A stretch of DNA of 64,000 nt, taken from contig NZ_OY829944.1 in assembly GCF_963556105.2 (NCBI RefSeq), positions 874,501 to 938,500 of the forward strand. Direction: 5' to 3'. Below are positions 28,174 through 38,275 of this stretch, in pieces. The translations under genes and the position numbers were made by a program. The number at the start of each line of letters is the position of its first letter. Positions within the stretch are counted from its first letter, which is position 1. Source of the stretch: an uncultured Tolumonas sp. (GTDB lineage Bacteria; Pseudomonadota; Gammaproteobacteria; Enterobacterales; Aeromonadaceae). The notes under the pieces are model-generated. The model saw only the letters and a list, made by a program, of their open reading frames with translations, was not told the origin of the DNA and did not search any database.

Positions 28174-28188
28174 GTCGTATCTGCAACA
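28173..28188 (+). promoter_or_regulatory. NifA upstream activator sequence
   Basis: TGT at 28173-28175 and ACA at 28186-28188 are separated by exactly 10 bases, the TGT-N10-ACA consensus of NifA binding sites. It lies 72 bases upstream of the -24 element of the nifV promoter, a usual distance. Confidence 0.75.
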
Positions 28189-28242
28189 AACCCGTCAGTA
28201 TGTTTCAATATTGACGCGGATCGCAATTAAATAACACTTAAA

Positions 28243-28255
28243 AATCAATATCTTA
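28243..28255 (+). promoter_or_regulatory. IHF binding site
   Basis: AATCAATATCTTA matches the consensus WATCAANNNNTTR at every defined position. It lies between the NifA site and the sigma-54 promoter, where IHF bends DNA to bring NifA to the polymerase. Confidence 0.6.
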
Positions 28256-28259
28256 TTTT

Positions 28260-28275
28260 GGGAATGGGAATTGCT
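28260..28275 (+). promoter_or_regulatory. Sigma-54 (-24/-12) promoter of nifV
   Basis: GG at 28261-28262 and GC at 28273-28274 are 10 bases apart within GGGAATGGGAATTGCT, matching the TTGCT half well and the TGGCAC half partly. Nearby are a NifA site and an IHF site upstream and a strong AGGAGGTG ribosome site downstream. Confidence 0.7.
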
Positions 28276-28301
28276 GAATCCTGTTATGCAGGAGGTGCAT
28301 T

Positions 28302-29465
28302 ATGGCCCGAAAAACCACATTTCAGAAACCATCCCTGATCATCAACGACACCACGCTGCGCGATGGTGAACAGTCCGCCGGGGTGGCGTTTACTCAGGAT
28401 GAGAAGATCGCTATCGCCCGTCAGTTGTGGGAGATCGGCGTTAAGGAACTGGAAGTGGGTATTCCGGCGATGGGGCTGGATGAGTGTCGCCGAATTGGCG
28501 CATTACGTCAGGCTTTACCTGATGCCACACTGATGGTTTGGTGCCGGATGCATGCCACTGATATTCGTCAAGCCGCAGCGTTAGGCATGAATTGGGTAGA
28601 TATTTCCATTCCCGTGTCAGCACAGATGATGGAACACAAGCTCGCGCGTTCCCGCGATCAGGTGTTGTTAGAGTTAGCTGAGCATGTATCTCTGGCGAAA
28701 TCTTTAGGGCTGCGAGTCTGTATTGGATGTGAAGATGCCTCGCGCGCCACACTGAGCGATTTGCGCATCGTGGCTGATTTAGCATTACGTACGGGGGCTG
28801 AGCGCCTGCGATATGCTGATACGGTCGGCATTCTTGACCCATTTACCACTTACGATCGCATCCGTGCCCTGCGTCAGTATTGGCCGTTGCAGCTAGAAAT
28901 GCATGCGCATGATGATCTGGGGCTGGCGACTGCTAACACTTTAGCCGCCTTCCGTGCCGGTGCTACCCACGCCAATACCACCGTGATTGGTTTGGGTGAG
29001 CGGGCCGGAAATGCGCCGCTGGAAGAGGTGGTAATGGCGCTTAAGCAGTGTTTTAACATCGAATCCGGCATTCAAAGCCATCGTTTACCGGCACTTTGTT
29101 CGCTGGTGGCCAAAGCGGCCGGCCGTGAAATTGCGCAGCAAAAATCACTGGTCGGTGAATATGCTTTTACGCATGAATCCGGTGTGCATGTCGATGGTTT
29201 ACTGAAAGACAAAAACAACTATCAGGGTGTTGATCCCGCCAGTTTAGGCCGTGAACACAAGCTGGTGCTGGGCAAACATTCTGGCCGCAATTCGGTGCGT
29301 TCGGTGTTTGCAGGCTTAGGTTATCAGCTGGCCAATGACCAGATCGATATGGTGCTAGAGCAGATCCGCCATTTTGCCGAGCGGGCGAAACGAAACCCGA
29401 CTGAATCAGAATTACGCTGGGTTTATCAGCGTTTGTTTAATTCCCCCCAACGTGTTGCCTTGTAA
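28302..29465 (+). CDS. nifV: Homocitrate synthase NifV
   Basis: This 387-residue enzyme of the DRE-TIM metallolyase family condenses acetyl-CoA and 2-oxoglutarate to homocitrate, the organic ligand of the nitrogenase FeMo cofactor. Signatures are INDTTLRDGEQSAGVAF near the N-terminus and HAHDDLGLATANTLAA near residue 200. The downstream nifW-nifZ-nifM order identifies it as NifV rather than the lysine-pathway enzyme. It is the first gene behind a NifA/IHF/sigma-54 promoter. In Klebsiella nifU and nifS precede nifV; here they are absent and an amino-acid permease is upstream. Confidence 0.95.
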   Translation: MARKTTFQKPSLIINDTTLRDGEQSAGVAFTQDEKIAIARQLWEIGVKELEVGIPAMGLDECRRIGALRQALPDATLMVWCRMHATDIRQAAALGMNWVDISIPVSAQMMEHKLARSRDQVLLELAEHVSLAKSLGLRVCIGCEDASRATLSDLRIVADLALRTGAERLRYADTVGILDPFTTYDRIRALRQYWPLQLEMHAHDDLGLATANTLAAFRAGATHANTTVIGLGERAGNAPLEEVVMALKQCFNIESGIQSHRLPALCSLVAKAAGREIAQQKSLVGEYAFTHESGVHVDGLLKDKNNYQGVDPASLGREHKLVLGKHSGRNSVRSVFAGLGYQLANDQIDMVLEQIRHFAERAKRNPTESELRWVYQRLFNSPQRVAL

Positions 29466-29484
29466 TGCAGGCCAAGGAGTCTTT

Positions 29485-29811
29485 ATGGATTGGTTTACCT
29501 CACTGGATGGTATTGAAGAGTTAGAAAGTGCAGAAGCCTTTCTGGATTTTTTCGGTATTCCGTATGAAGCAGCACAGGTGCGCAGTAAACGACTGCATAT
29601 CATGCATCACTTTAATCAGCAGATTAAAAATGCCAACTCAGAACGTTGTATGAATGAACAAGATCGTTTTCTGTTAGCGAAAACCTTGCTGGCAGAAAGC
29701 TACCGGAATTTCCACCATCAGGATGTGAAATCGAATTCCACACTGGGTGTGTATAACCGTTTAACGCCGAGTTTTGTGGCCATGTCTAAATTGCAGGAGG
29801 TGCTGTTATGA
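29485..29811 (+). CDS. nifW: Nitrogenase-stabilizing/protective protein NifW
   Basis: This 108-residue protein begins MDWFTSLDGIEELESAEAF and carries the typical FFGIPYEAAQV region. NifW associates with the MoFe protein and protects or helps mature it, especially against oxygen. ATG 29485 follows AAGGAGT; the in-frame upstream extension overlaps nifV and is rejected. The stop overlaps the nifZ start by four bases (ATGA). Confidence 0.93.
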   Translation: MDWFTSLDGIEELESAEAFLDFFGIPYEAAQVRSKRLHIMHHFNQQIKNANSERCMNEQDRFLLAKTLLAESYRNFHHQDVKSNSTLGVYNRLTPSFVAMSKLQEVLL

Positions 29812-30272
29812 AACCTGAATATGACTATGGTGAAGTCGTGCGCGTGGTACGCACCATTCGTGATGATGGCACTTTTCCGGGTAAACAACGTGGCGATCTG
29901 ATCGTGCGCAAAGGTAGCTGTGGTTATGTCCGCGATGTGGGCGTTTTCCTGCAAGATCAGTTGATTTATCAGGTGCATTTCATCGAAGAAGACATCATTG
30001 TCGGTTGTCGCAGCCAGGAGCTGATTTCAGCCGATGAACCTTGGGTGGAAAGTGAATTCGAATTCGGCGATTGGATCAACGCAGTAAATCATCTGGCCAT
30101 CAAAGGCGAAGTGATTGCTGAAGCCGGCTCCCGCGGGCAGGTGATGTCAGTGCGTCGGGATATGGACCCGATCATGTATGAAGTGCTGTTTCAGGATCGT
30201 ATGTTACTGGTGCCGTTATCGGCCATTTGCTGGCCGCCGGAGGTAGAACCGGCCGAGGAGGCGGCATGCTGA
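29808..30272 (+). CDS. nifZ: Nitrogen fixation protein NifZ
   Basis: This 154-residue protein has the NifZ SH3-like fold pattern, with YDYGEVVRVVRTIRDDGTFPG near the start and a second barrel-like repeat (EFGDWINAVNHLAIKGEV). NifZ helps form the second P-cluster of the MoFe protein. GGAGG lies just before its ATG, which overlaps nifW. The 3' end overlaps nifM by seven bases, so the four nif genes are one translationally coupled unit. Confidence 0.92.
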   Translation: MKPEYDYGEVVRVVRTIRDDGTFPGKQRGDLIVRKGSCGYVRDVGVFLQDQLIYQVHFIEEDIIVGCRSQELISADEPWVESEFEFGDWINAVNHLAIKGEVIAEAGSRGQVMSVRRDMDPIMYEVLFQDRMLLVPLSAICWPPEVEPAEEAAC

Positions 30273-31105
30273 ATTGGCAAGCATATCCCACCTTAAAACT
30301 GGCAACCCAGCATTTTGGAAAAGTGCCCGCAGACTTGTCGGCGGATGAACAAAGCCAGCTGGCAAAAATGCTCGATCACCAATTGGCGATGGAAGCGCGT
30401 ATTCTTGATTATGCGGCACAGGCGGAAATGTCTGTGTCAGCCGCCGATCTGAATGCAGCGCTGGAAGAGGTTAAAAAAGCTTATCCGGATGAAGAGGCCT
30501 GGAAAGCTTCGATGGCCACGGTAAAGCTGGATCTGCCAAGTCTGAAAGAGGCGCTACGGCGTGAACTGTTGGTGTCGCAGGTGATGGACAAGGTGGTTGA
30601 GAATATTAAACCGCTCACGGAAGAAGCGGCTAAATCGTGGTATCTGGATCATCCGCGCCAATTTCTACAACCGGAACGTCGTTTGGTGCGGCATATCTTG
30701 ATCACGATTGACGATACCAACCCGGAGAACTACGAGGAAACATCCTATTCGCGGTTACAGAATATCCGTAGCCAGTTGATCAGTTCGCCGGGGAAATTTG
30801 CCGATTTAGCGATGCGCTATTCGGAATGCCCAACCGCCGTCAATGAAGGCAAAATCGGCTTGGTAAAAGCGGGGCAACTGTATCCGGAATTGGATGCAGT
30901 GTTGTTTCAGTTGCCAGAGCGTGGGTTTAGCCAGATCACGCGTAGCCCGATGGGGTTTCATCTGCTGTGGTGTGAAAAAATCCACGCTGCCGCACCGATG
31001 CCACTCAGCGAAGCGGTGCCAAAAATTATCGAAGCACAGTTACAACAAGCGAAGAAAAAACTGCAAAAACAGTGGCTGACTTGGTTAATGCAACAGGAGG
31101 CATAA
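30266..31105 (+). CDS. nifM: Peptidyl-prolyl isomerase NifM for NifH maturation
   Basis: This 279-residue protein has a helical N-terminal chaperone part and a parvulin-type rotamase domain from about residue 140 (RLVRHILITIDD, FADLAMRYSECPTA, IGLVKAGQLYPELDAVLFQL, GFHLLWCEKI). NifM is needed for folding and activity of the nitrogenase Fe protein NifH. GAGGAGG precedes ATG 30266. It is the last gene of the operon; an ERIC repeat begins eight bases after its stop. Confidence 0.92.
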   Translation: MLNWQAYPTLKLATQHFGKVPADLSADEQSQLAKMLDHQLAMEARILDYAAQAEMSVSAADLNAALEEVKKAYPDEEAWKASMATVKLDLPSLKEALRRELLVSQVMDKVVENIKPLTEEAAKSWYLDHPRQFLQPERRLVRHILITIDDTNPENYEETSYSRLQNIRSQLISSPGKFADLAMRYSECPTAVNEGKIGLVKAGQLYPELDAVLFQLPERGFSQITRSPMGFHLLWCEKIHAAAPMPLSEAVPKIIEAQLQQAKKKLQKQWLTWLMQQEA

Positions 31106-31112
31106 TGCCTCC

Positions 31113-31240
31113 TATATCCTTCGTACTTGAAGTTGCAGCGTCGTTGACGGCGTTCACTCACCCCAATCACATAGCATCTCTATGCTCATGGGGATTCGCT
31201 CACTTGTCGCCTTGCTGCAACTCCAATGACTTTGGGTATA
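31113..31240. repeat. ERIC-type palindromic repeat, copy 1
   Basis: This imperfect palindrome of 128 bases begins TATATCCTTCGTACTTGAAG and ends with CTTTGGGTATA. Its core contains CACCCCAATCACATAG and CTATGCTCATGGGGATTC. It is one of three near-identical copies (also 40442-40568 and 54894-55021) and resembles enterobacterial ERIC elements. It separates nifM from a convergent phosphoesterase gene and supplies the latter's last codons. Confidence 0.9.
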
Positions 31241-32411
31241 TCTTGGAATGCAGCGTAAAGGTCACTATTTCCGGCGGTACACCTAAACGGTAAGGCCAAA
31301 CATGGCCCATACCTACCGAGACAAACAACTGACTTGAAGGCAGCTGATACCAGCCTTTCAGATAGTTAAACCACAATCTGCCGACCGAATAACCCAATGG
31401 TAAGACCTGCCCGCCGTGGGTATGTCCGGCCAAACTCAGGCCAGCATGATTTGCTGCCGCGAGATCAAAAAAGTCCGGATGATGTGTCAGGCATAAAATC
31501 CACTCGCTGGGTTTAACGCCGCGGAATGCTTTATCTGCCGAACGTTGCATGTAATCCAGCTTAGCTGTTTCAGCCATCCGGCGACGGCTGTCCGGCAGAA
31601 TGGGATAATCGACCCCGACGATCTGAAATTCGGCTCCGTGATAATTCAGCGTGATATTTTCATCAACTAACAGACGTAAATTAGTCTGTGTTGCTTCGGT
31701 TTTGTATTTTTGCAAAATAGTTGGCAGACCATGATATTTTTCATGATTTCCCAGAATGGCAACCACACCCATCGGCGCATTGGCGTGGGTGAGGGCGGCA
31801 AAGGCGCTGTCTAACTGGCGTTCGTCATCGAGTAAATCACCGGTCATGACCAGTAAATCAGGGTTGGTAGCATTTAGTCGGCTAACGGCGTTGGCCAATT
31901 CACGACTACCCACAAAATCGCCGACATGGCTATCCGTGATTTGCGCAATTTTAAACCCATCTAACTCAGCGGGAAGTTGTTCCAGATAGACATCATAATG
32001 GCGCAACAGCGGTGCTGACATCGCCTCATAAACACCGAATGCAGATAACATCCAGACCAATGGCAGCAAGATGGCATTTGGCTGATGCCAGAAGTGAGCG
32101 CTTAATTTTCGCCGCGCCACCCGCAGCAATACACGTAATACGGTAAAGCCACCACCGACTGCGACATAAGCCATCGATGCATTGAGCCACAATGCGATGA
32201 TCCAGCGTAGCGGTGTGGAGGTGACCAGCCAGTTTTGCTCAGAAAATTGCGAGATTAGCCAAATACTGAAAATCAGCAGGTTGAGGACCCAGTAGATCCA
32301 CAACGTGCGTTTGTGTAAGCGCAAATGCGGCACCAAGGTCAGCAGCAGGCCACAAATTCCAGCATAAATAATGGAATGGTACACAAACCAAAGCGAGGTA
32401 CTGATTGTCAT
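31200..32411 (-). CDS. Membrane-anchored metallophosphoesterase (YaeI/YkuE-like)
   Basis: This 403-residue protein has several N-terminal membrane helices (within residues 1-140) and a calcineurin-like phosphoesterase domain with the metal motifs DSHVGD, GDLLDD, GNHEKYHG and GHTHGGQ. Relatives include YaeI/YkuE-type phosphodiesterases acting at the membrane, some on lipid phosphates; the substrate is unknown. The last 13 or so residues (IYPKSLELQQGDK) and the stop codon are encoded by the ERIC repeat, so the natural C-terminus was probably replaced when the repeat inserted. Confidence 0.87.
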   Translation of the reverse strand: MTISTSLWFVYHSIIYAGICGLLLTLVPHLRLHKRTLWIYWVLNLLIFSIWLISQFSEQNWLVTSTPLRWIIALWLNASMAYVAVGGGFTVLRVLLRVARRKLSAHFWHQPNAILLPLVWMLSAFGVYEAMSAPLLRHYDVYLEQLPAELDGFKIAQITDSHVGDFVGSRELANAVSRLNATNPDLLVMTGDLLDDERQLDSAFAALTHANAPMGVVAILGNHEKYHGLPTILQKYKTEATQTNLRLLVDENITLNYHGAEFQIVGVDYPILPDSRRRMAETAKLDYMQRSADKAFRGVKPSEWILCLTHHPDFFDLAAANHAGLSLAGHTHGGQVLPLGYSVGRLWFNYLKGWYQLPSSQLFVSVGMGHVWPYRLGVPPEIVTFTLHSKIYPKSLELQQGDK

Positions 32412-32723
32412 GAGTTACTGCAAACTACCGGTAATTTTATTGCGGGCAGCATGTCGTTAGATTGTCTGATTATTGATAATTCCTTATTTATTATTAGATA
32501 GTCAACGTTTTGACTTTTGTAGTTGCAATAAATGCCTGCTTTTGGCAAGTTCTCAAACAAATAATCAATCAAGTTTCATTTCAATTACCAGACTCGCATA
32601 AAATAATCATCCAGTTACGAAAATGGGCAACCGTTTAAATTTTGAATTGCTAAGATGCACATTTTCATTGATATAGTGCTGTTTTATTTTTAACCATAGC
32701 TCTATCTTCAACAAACGACTGGC
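32412..32723. other. AT-rich intergenic region, nothing recognised
   Basis: These 312 bases lie upstream of the phosphoesterase gene and downstream of the ATP-grasp gene. Seven-base inverted arms (AACCATA near 32693 and TATGGTT near 32724) overlap the ATP-grasp stop, without a T run. I see no coding potential or RNA gene. Confidence 0.5.
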
Positions 32724-33698
32724 TTATGGTTGAAATACACCAAAGTTATCCATGGCATATTTCGCCCGTTCGGCAACACTCATCTTTTTGATATCAGTGT
32801 CAGCCATCTTTTCAATTTTACGCAGACGAGGTAATAAACCTGCGCCATTCGCTATTTGAATAGATAAGCCAGGACGTGCATTCAGTTCCAGCAGCAATGG
32901 TCCGCGTTTTTTATCCAATACGATATCGGTACCGATGTAACCAAGACCTGACATTTCAAAGCAAGCGGCTGACAGATTCAGCAGTTTTTCCCAGTGTGGT
33001 ACCTGCAAATCATACAAGTCACGACCGGTATCCGGGTGGTAACGCATCGGGCTGTTATATTGCACGGCACGCAGTGCTTTACCGGTACGCAGGCAAAGAC
33101 CGACCCCGACCGCACCTTGGTGCAAATTCGCTTTACCATCTGATGATGCAGTGGAAAGACGCATCATGGCCATTACCGGAAAACCTTTGAAAATGATAAC
33201 GCGGGTATCAGGAACCCCTTCATAAGAGTAACCATCAAACACATCATCAAATTGGATCAGATCTTCCACCAGCACAAAGTCCGGCTTACCGCCTAAAGAA
33301 AACAGGCCAGCCAGAATATTGGTGATATGGCGTTCCAGATCGGTGGCAGTACAAGAGCTGCCATTCGGTTTGTAATACAAGCCATCTTCATGGCGCATGA
33401 TCACCAGGATGCCTTTACCACCAGAACCACGCGCCGGTTTGATACAAAAGCCTGGCCACTCTTTAACCATTTCTGCGATTTTGGTGACTTCATGCTGATG
33501 TTGCACGGTGCCAATCAGTTTTGGCACCGTAACACCAGCATCAACCGCAATACGCTTGGTTTTCAGCTTGTTATCAACTAACGGGTATAACGAGCGCGGA
33601 TTATAGCGCCCGATATAACTGACGTTACGCTGGTTCATGCCCATAATACCGAGCTGAGCCAGTTTAAAAGGTGAGGTGTACTTCTCTAAAAGCCACAT
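32724..33698 (-). CDS. RimK-related ATP-grasp ligase (alpha-L-glutamate ligase-like)
   Basis: This 324-residue ATP-grasp enzyme has a glycine-rich ATP loop (KPARGSGGKGILVI), a metal-binding C-terminal LLELNARPG, and the general fold of RimK-type ligases that add amino acids to a carboxylate. It belongs to a branch (TIGR02291-like) always seen, as far as I recall, next to a membrane transglutaminase-like protein and a retropepsin-like protein, as here. Its acceptor and amino-acid substrates are unknown. It starts six bases after the upstream gene. Confidence 0.85.
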   Translation of the reverse strand: MWLLEKYTSPFKLAQLGIMGMNQRNVSYIGRYNPRSLYPLVDNKLKTKRIAVDAGVTVPKLIGTVQHQHEVTKIAEMVKEWPGFCIKPARGSGGKGILVIMRHEDGLYYKPNGSSCTATDLERHITNILAGLFSLGGKPDFVLVEDLIQFDDVFDGYSYEGVPDTRVIIFKGFPVMAMMRLSTASSDGKANLHQGAVGVGLCLRTGKALRAVQYNSPMRYHPDTGRDLYDLQVPHWEKLLNLSAACFEMSGLGYIGTDIVLDKKRGPLLLELNARPGLSIQIANGAGLLPRLRKIEKMADTDIKKMSVAERAKYAMDNFGVFQP

Positions 33699-33703
33699 GG
33701 CAT

Positions 33704-35215
33704 TTACTTCTTATGCAATTCGTCAGCTAACGGCTTAAACCGTTTAAGCTCAGACAGACGGTAGCCAGTGTAGTTACCCATCACCAATACAGTTGCCATG
33801 ATGATCAGCTGTAACCCCAGGAAGTTAAAGGTCAGATGCTGGATCAAGCCATTGTTCATGGCCAAATAAGCCAATACAGCAACCAGTAATGAACCACCAC
33901 CTTGTTTGAAGACTTCTTTCGGACCTTCCTCTTCCCACAGGATCGACATACGTTCAATCGTCCAAGAGAGAATAATCATCGGGAAGAAGGTGATCTTCAT
34001 GCCTTGGGTAATACCCAATTTGTATGTCAGCACGGACAAACCACCGATGATGCAGATAACGGTGATGATGATGGCCGATATTCGGGCGACAAGGAGCAAG
34101 TTCAGTTTAGACAGCCAGGAGCGGATGACCAGACCGACACCGACGATACTGAGAAAGCCCAGTAAGCCGGTTAATAGCTGAGTCTGCAAGAAGGCCACGG
34201 CAATCAGTACCGGCATGAATGTACCTGATGTTTTGAGTCCGCAAATAACCCGCAGGAATACCACGACCATTACGCCGATAGGGATCAACAGAATGCCTTT
34301 GAACAGCGCTTGTTCTTCCACTGGTAGGATATCTACTGAAAAGTTCAGCATATCGCTATGTTCAAACTTGGCTTTCAGCGCTTTGTTTACCGGTACCATT
34401 TTCTTAATAATGGAATAGGTGACTTGCGATTTACTAGCACCTGTAACATCCAGTAGCGGAACTGAATTGTATTCCCATAATAACAGATTGTCGGGATGCC
34501 CTTGTACACCAGTTACAGGGTCGAACAGGTCATATTTATCACCATTGAATACCTGAACGTAATCAACTAAATGTTGACGGCGACGTCCATCTTCCAGATT
34601 CAATGCGCGTACTACCCGCGCCGGAATATCTGCTTGATTCAAGATCTCGACCAGTAGATAAGCTGGTTTTTTGGTCTGTTCTAACAAGGCTGCATTCTGA
34701 GCCTGTGTTTGGAACTCTTTGATGATCTCGCGTGTTAAGGTGAAAGAATCTGCAGCCCGTGTTTTTGCCGCGGTTAATATCTGATTGATGGCAAAGGCAA
34801 TCGGCTCTTTTTCCAGCGTTTTATCAATCGCAGGAATGGTTGACGGTAGCGCTTTGGCATACGGGTCGCTCATCATATCTGTACGGTAATACAACTCTTG
34901 ATGACCGGTGGCTGAGCTGATGGACCATTCCGCGCGCGTAATGCCGCCTTTGGTCACAAAAGACAGGCCATACCCTGGGCTGGCTGCATTTTCGCCGACA
35001 TGCGTGAAACCTTCTTGGTTATCAGGCAGTGCCAGTGATGCCATAACAGGGCCACCATTCGCATCAAATTCAACCTTTGCTTCTGCTGACCATATGTTGC
35101 GATATTCCCCTGGCCACAGAGGAACATTAAACGCGATATGACGGTAAACAACCAGAGCGAGCCCTAGGATATAGAGCAACGCAACTACAATATAAAACGG
35201 GCGGCGTGAGACCAT
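33704..35215 (-). CDS. Inactive transglutaminase-like domain fused to seven membrane helices
   Basis: This 503-residue inner-membrane protein has an N-terminal anchor (residues 5-25), a periplasmic region to about 260 related to transglutaminases but without an evident Cys-His-Asp triad, then about seven helices from 300 to 480. It matches the architecture annotated as inactive transglutaminase with 7TM. Position between the ATP-grasp and retropepsin-like genes, with 5-base gaps, argues for a three-protein membrane system. The biochemical role is unknown. Confidence 0.85.
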   Translation of the reverse strand: MVSRRPFYIVVALLYILGLALVVYRHIAFNVPLWPGEYRNIWSAEAKVEFDANGGPVMASLALPDNQEGFTHVGENAASPGYGLSFVTKGGITRAEWSISSATGHQELYYRTDMMSDPYAKALPSTIPAIDKTLEKEPIAFAINQILTAAKTRAADSFTLTREIIKEFQTQAQNAALLEQTKKPAYLLVEILNQADIPARVVRALNLEDGRRRQHLVDYVQVFNGDKYDLFDPVTGVQGHPDNLLLWEYNSVPLLDVTGASKSQVTYSIIKKMVPVNKALKAKFEHSDMLNFSVDILPVEEQALFKGILLIPIGVMVVVFLRVICGLKTSGTFMPVLIAVAFLQTQLLTGLLGFLSIVGVGLVIRSWLSKLNLLLVARISAIIITVICIIGGLSVLTYKLGITQGMKITFFPMIILSWTIERMSILWEEEGPKEVFKQGGGSLLVAVLAYLAMNNGLIQHLTFNFLGLQLIIMATVLVMGNYTGYRLSELKRFKPLADELHKK

Positions 35216-35220
35216 GATAA

Positions 35221-36351
35221 TTACTGCTTATCCTTGTTGTCATCGGAAGTTGCCGCGGCTGCAGAGGTCGCCTTGACTGGCTGAGCGTCTGCTGGGAGGG
35301 CGGTTTTTACAGGTTTTTGTTCTGGTTTTTCTAAATCAGCCGTTGGTTGGACTGCTGGTTTAAAATCAGCGGCTGGTTGTGCGGCTGGTTTGGTTTCATT
35401 CGTCGCAGCGGGAGCTGTTTTTTTCGCTGACAACGCTTCTGCCGGCTGAGCTGCTTTTACTGTTGGATTGCTTTCGTCTTTAACGGGCACTTTTTTGACG
35501 GTGAGCACTTTGTTGCCTTCTTTGACGGTTTCTAACCCTGTTGGCTTCGGTGCTTTCTCTGTTGTTTTAATGTCTTTAACGACTTTGGGCTGTTTTTGTT
35601 TGGCGGATGCCTGTGCAGCACCTGAAACTTCCGGTTTGCCCTGTACGTTTTCACGTGCCACATCAACTACGGCGACATCTTTAATAAACTCGCGCCCCAT
35701 CAGCACTGGGAAATCCATATTCGAACGGTCAGTTAAGCTGAAATCAGCTTTTTCGGTGACAGAACCAATACGGATTGTCATACGAACAATAGGACGATCT
35801 TCTAAACCGTTAGCCTGACGAATACGGATGTATTTTACAAACTGCGCTTCCACTTCGACTGACTTACCGCCATCGACTGGCATAGTGAATTTAACCCAAC
35901 GGCGGCCTTCACGCTCGAATACGGTTACATTTTGTGCACTAATGGATGATGTCGCTGCACCGGTATCGACACGGCTCATGAAGTTACCATTGGCTTCTTC
36001 AACGTAAATCCACTCTGTTTCACCGAGGATCATTTTACCATCAGCTGTGGTTTTGCCCGGTTCGGCAGGAACACAGTTATCATTGGAATCTTTGCGGGAT
36101 GATTTTTTGAAAACAGGAGGCTGTGATGTTGTAGATACTTGTTTACCAATTTGCTGTTGCAAGGCTTTGATTTCATTCAGCTGTTTTGCTGTATGGCCTT
36201 GCTGATCAAGCAACATGCTCAGACGAGTATTTAATTCAGTTTGTTGTTTCAGTAATTGCTGTACGGCAGCATCATTGTTGCCTTCTGCAGCGGAATATCC
36301 TGAAAACAGACTCAAGGTGAGCAAGGCAAAACCCGGTAATACTTTAGTCAT
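35221..36351 (-). CDS. Exported retropepsin-like protease (RimB/Zn-protease family)
   Basis: This 376-residue protein has a signal peptide (MTKVLPGFALLTLSLFSGYS), a short coiled coil (residues 30-70), and a retropepsin-like domain (about 105-235) with the aspartic-protease motif VDTGAATSSI. The family is often labelled ATP-dependent zinc protease, but the DTGA motif points to an aspartic protease fold. A long low-complexity tail rich in Lys, Pro and Ala (about 240-376) follows and may bind the cell wall or polyanions. It is the first gene of the operon. Confidence 0.85.
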   Translation of the reverse strand: MTKVLPGFALLTLSLFSGYSAAEGNNDAAVQQLLKQQTELNTRLSMLLDQQGHTAKQLNEIKALQQQIGKQVSTTSQPPVFKKSSRKDSNDNCVPAEPGKTTADGKMILGETEWIYVEEANGNFMSRVDTGAATSSISAQNVTVFEREGRRWVKFTMPVDGGKSVEVEAQFVKYIRIRQANGLEDRPIVRMTIRIGSVTEKADFSLTDRSNMDFPVLMGREFIKDVAVVDVARENVQGKPEVSGAAQASAKQKQPKVVKDIKTTEKAPKPTGLETVKEGNKVLTVKKVPVKDESNPTVKAAQPAEALSAKKTAPAATNETKPAAQPAADFKPAVQPTADLEKPEQKPVKTALPADAQPVKATSAAAATSDDNKDKQ

Positions 36352-36418
36352 GATGATATCGATTCGATGTGGTTAACAAAAAATTGCTGTAAGTTTATAT
36401 CAGATAACGATTGAGGCA

Positions 36419-38271
<1,853 letters not shown>

Positions 38272-38275
38272 TCAT

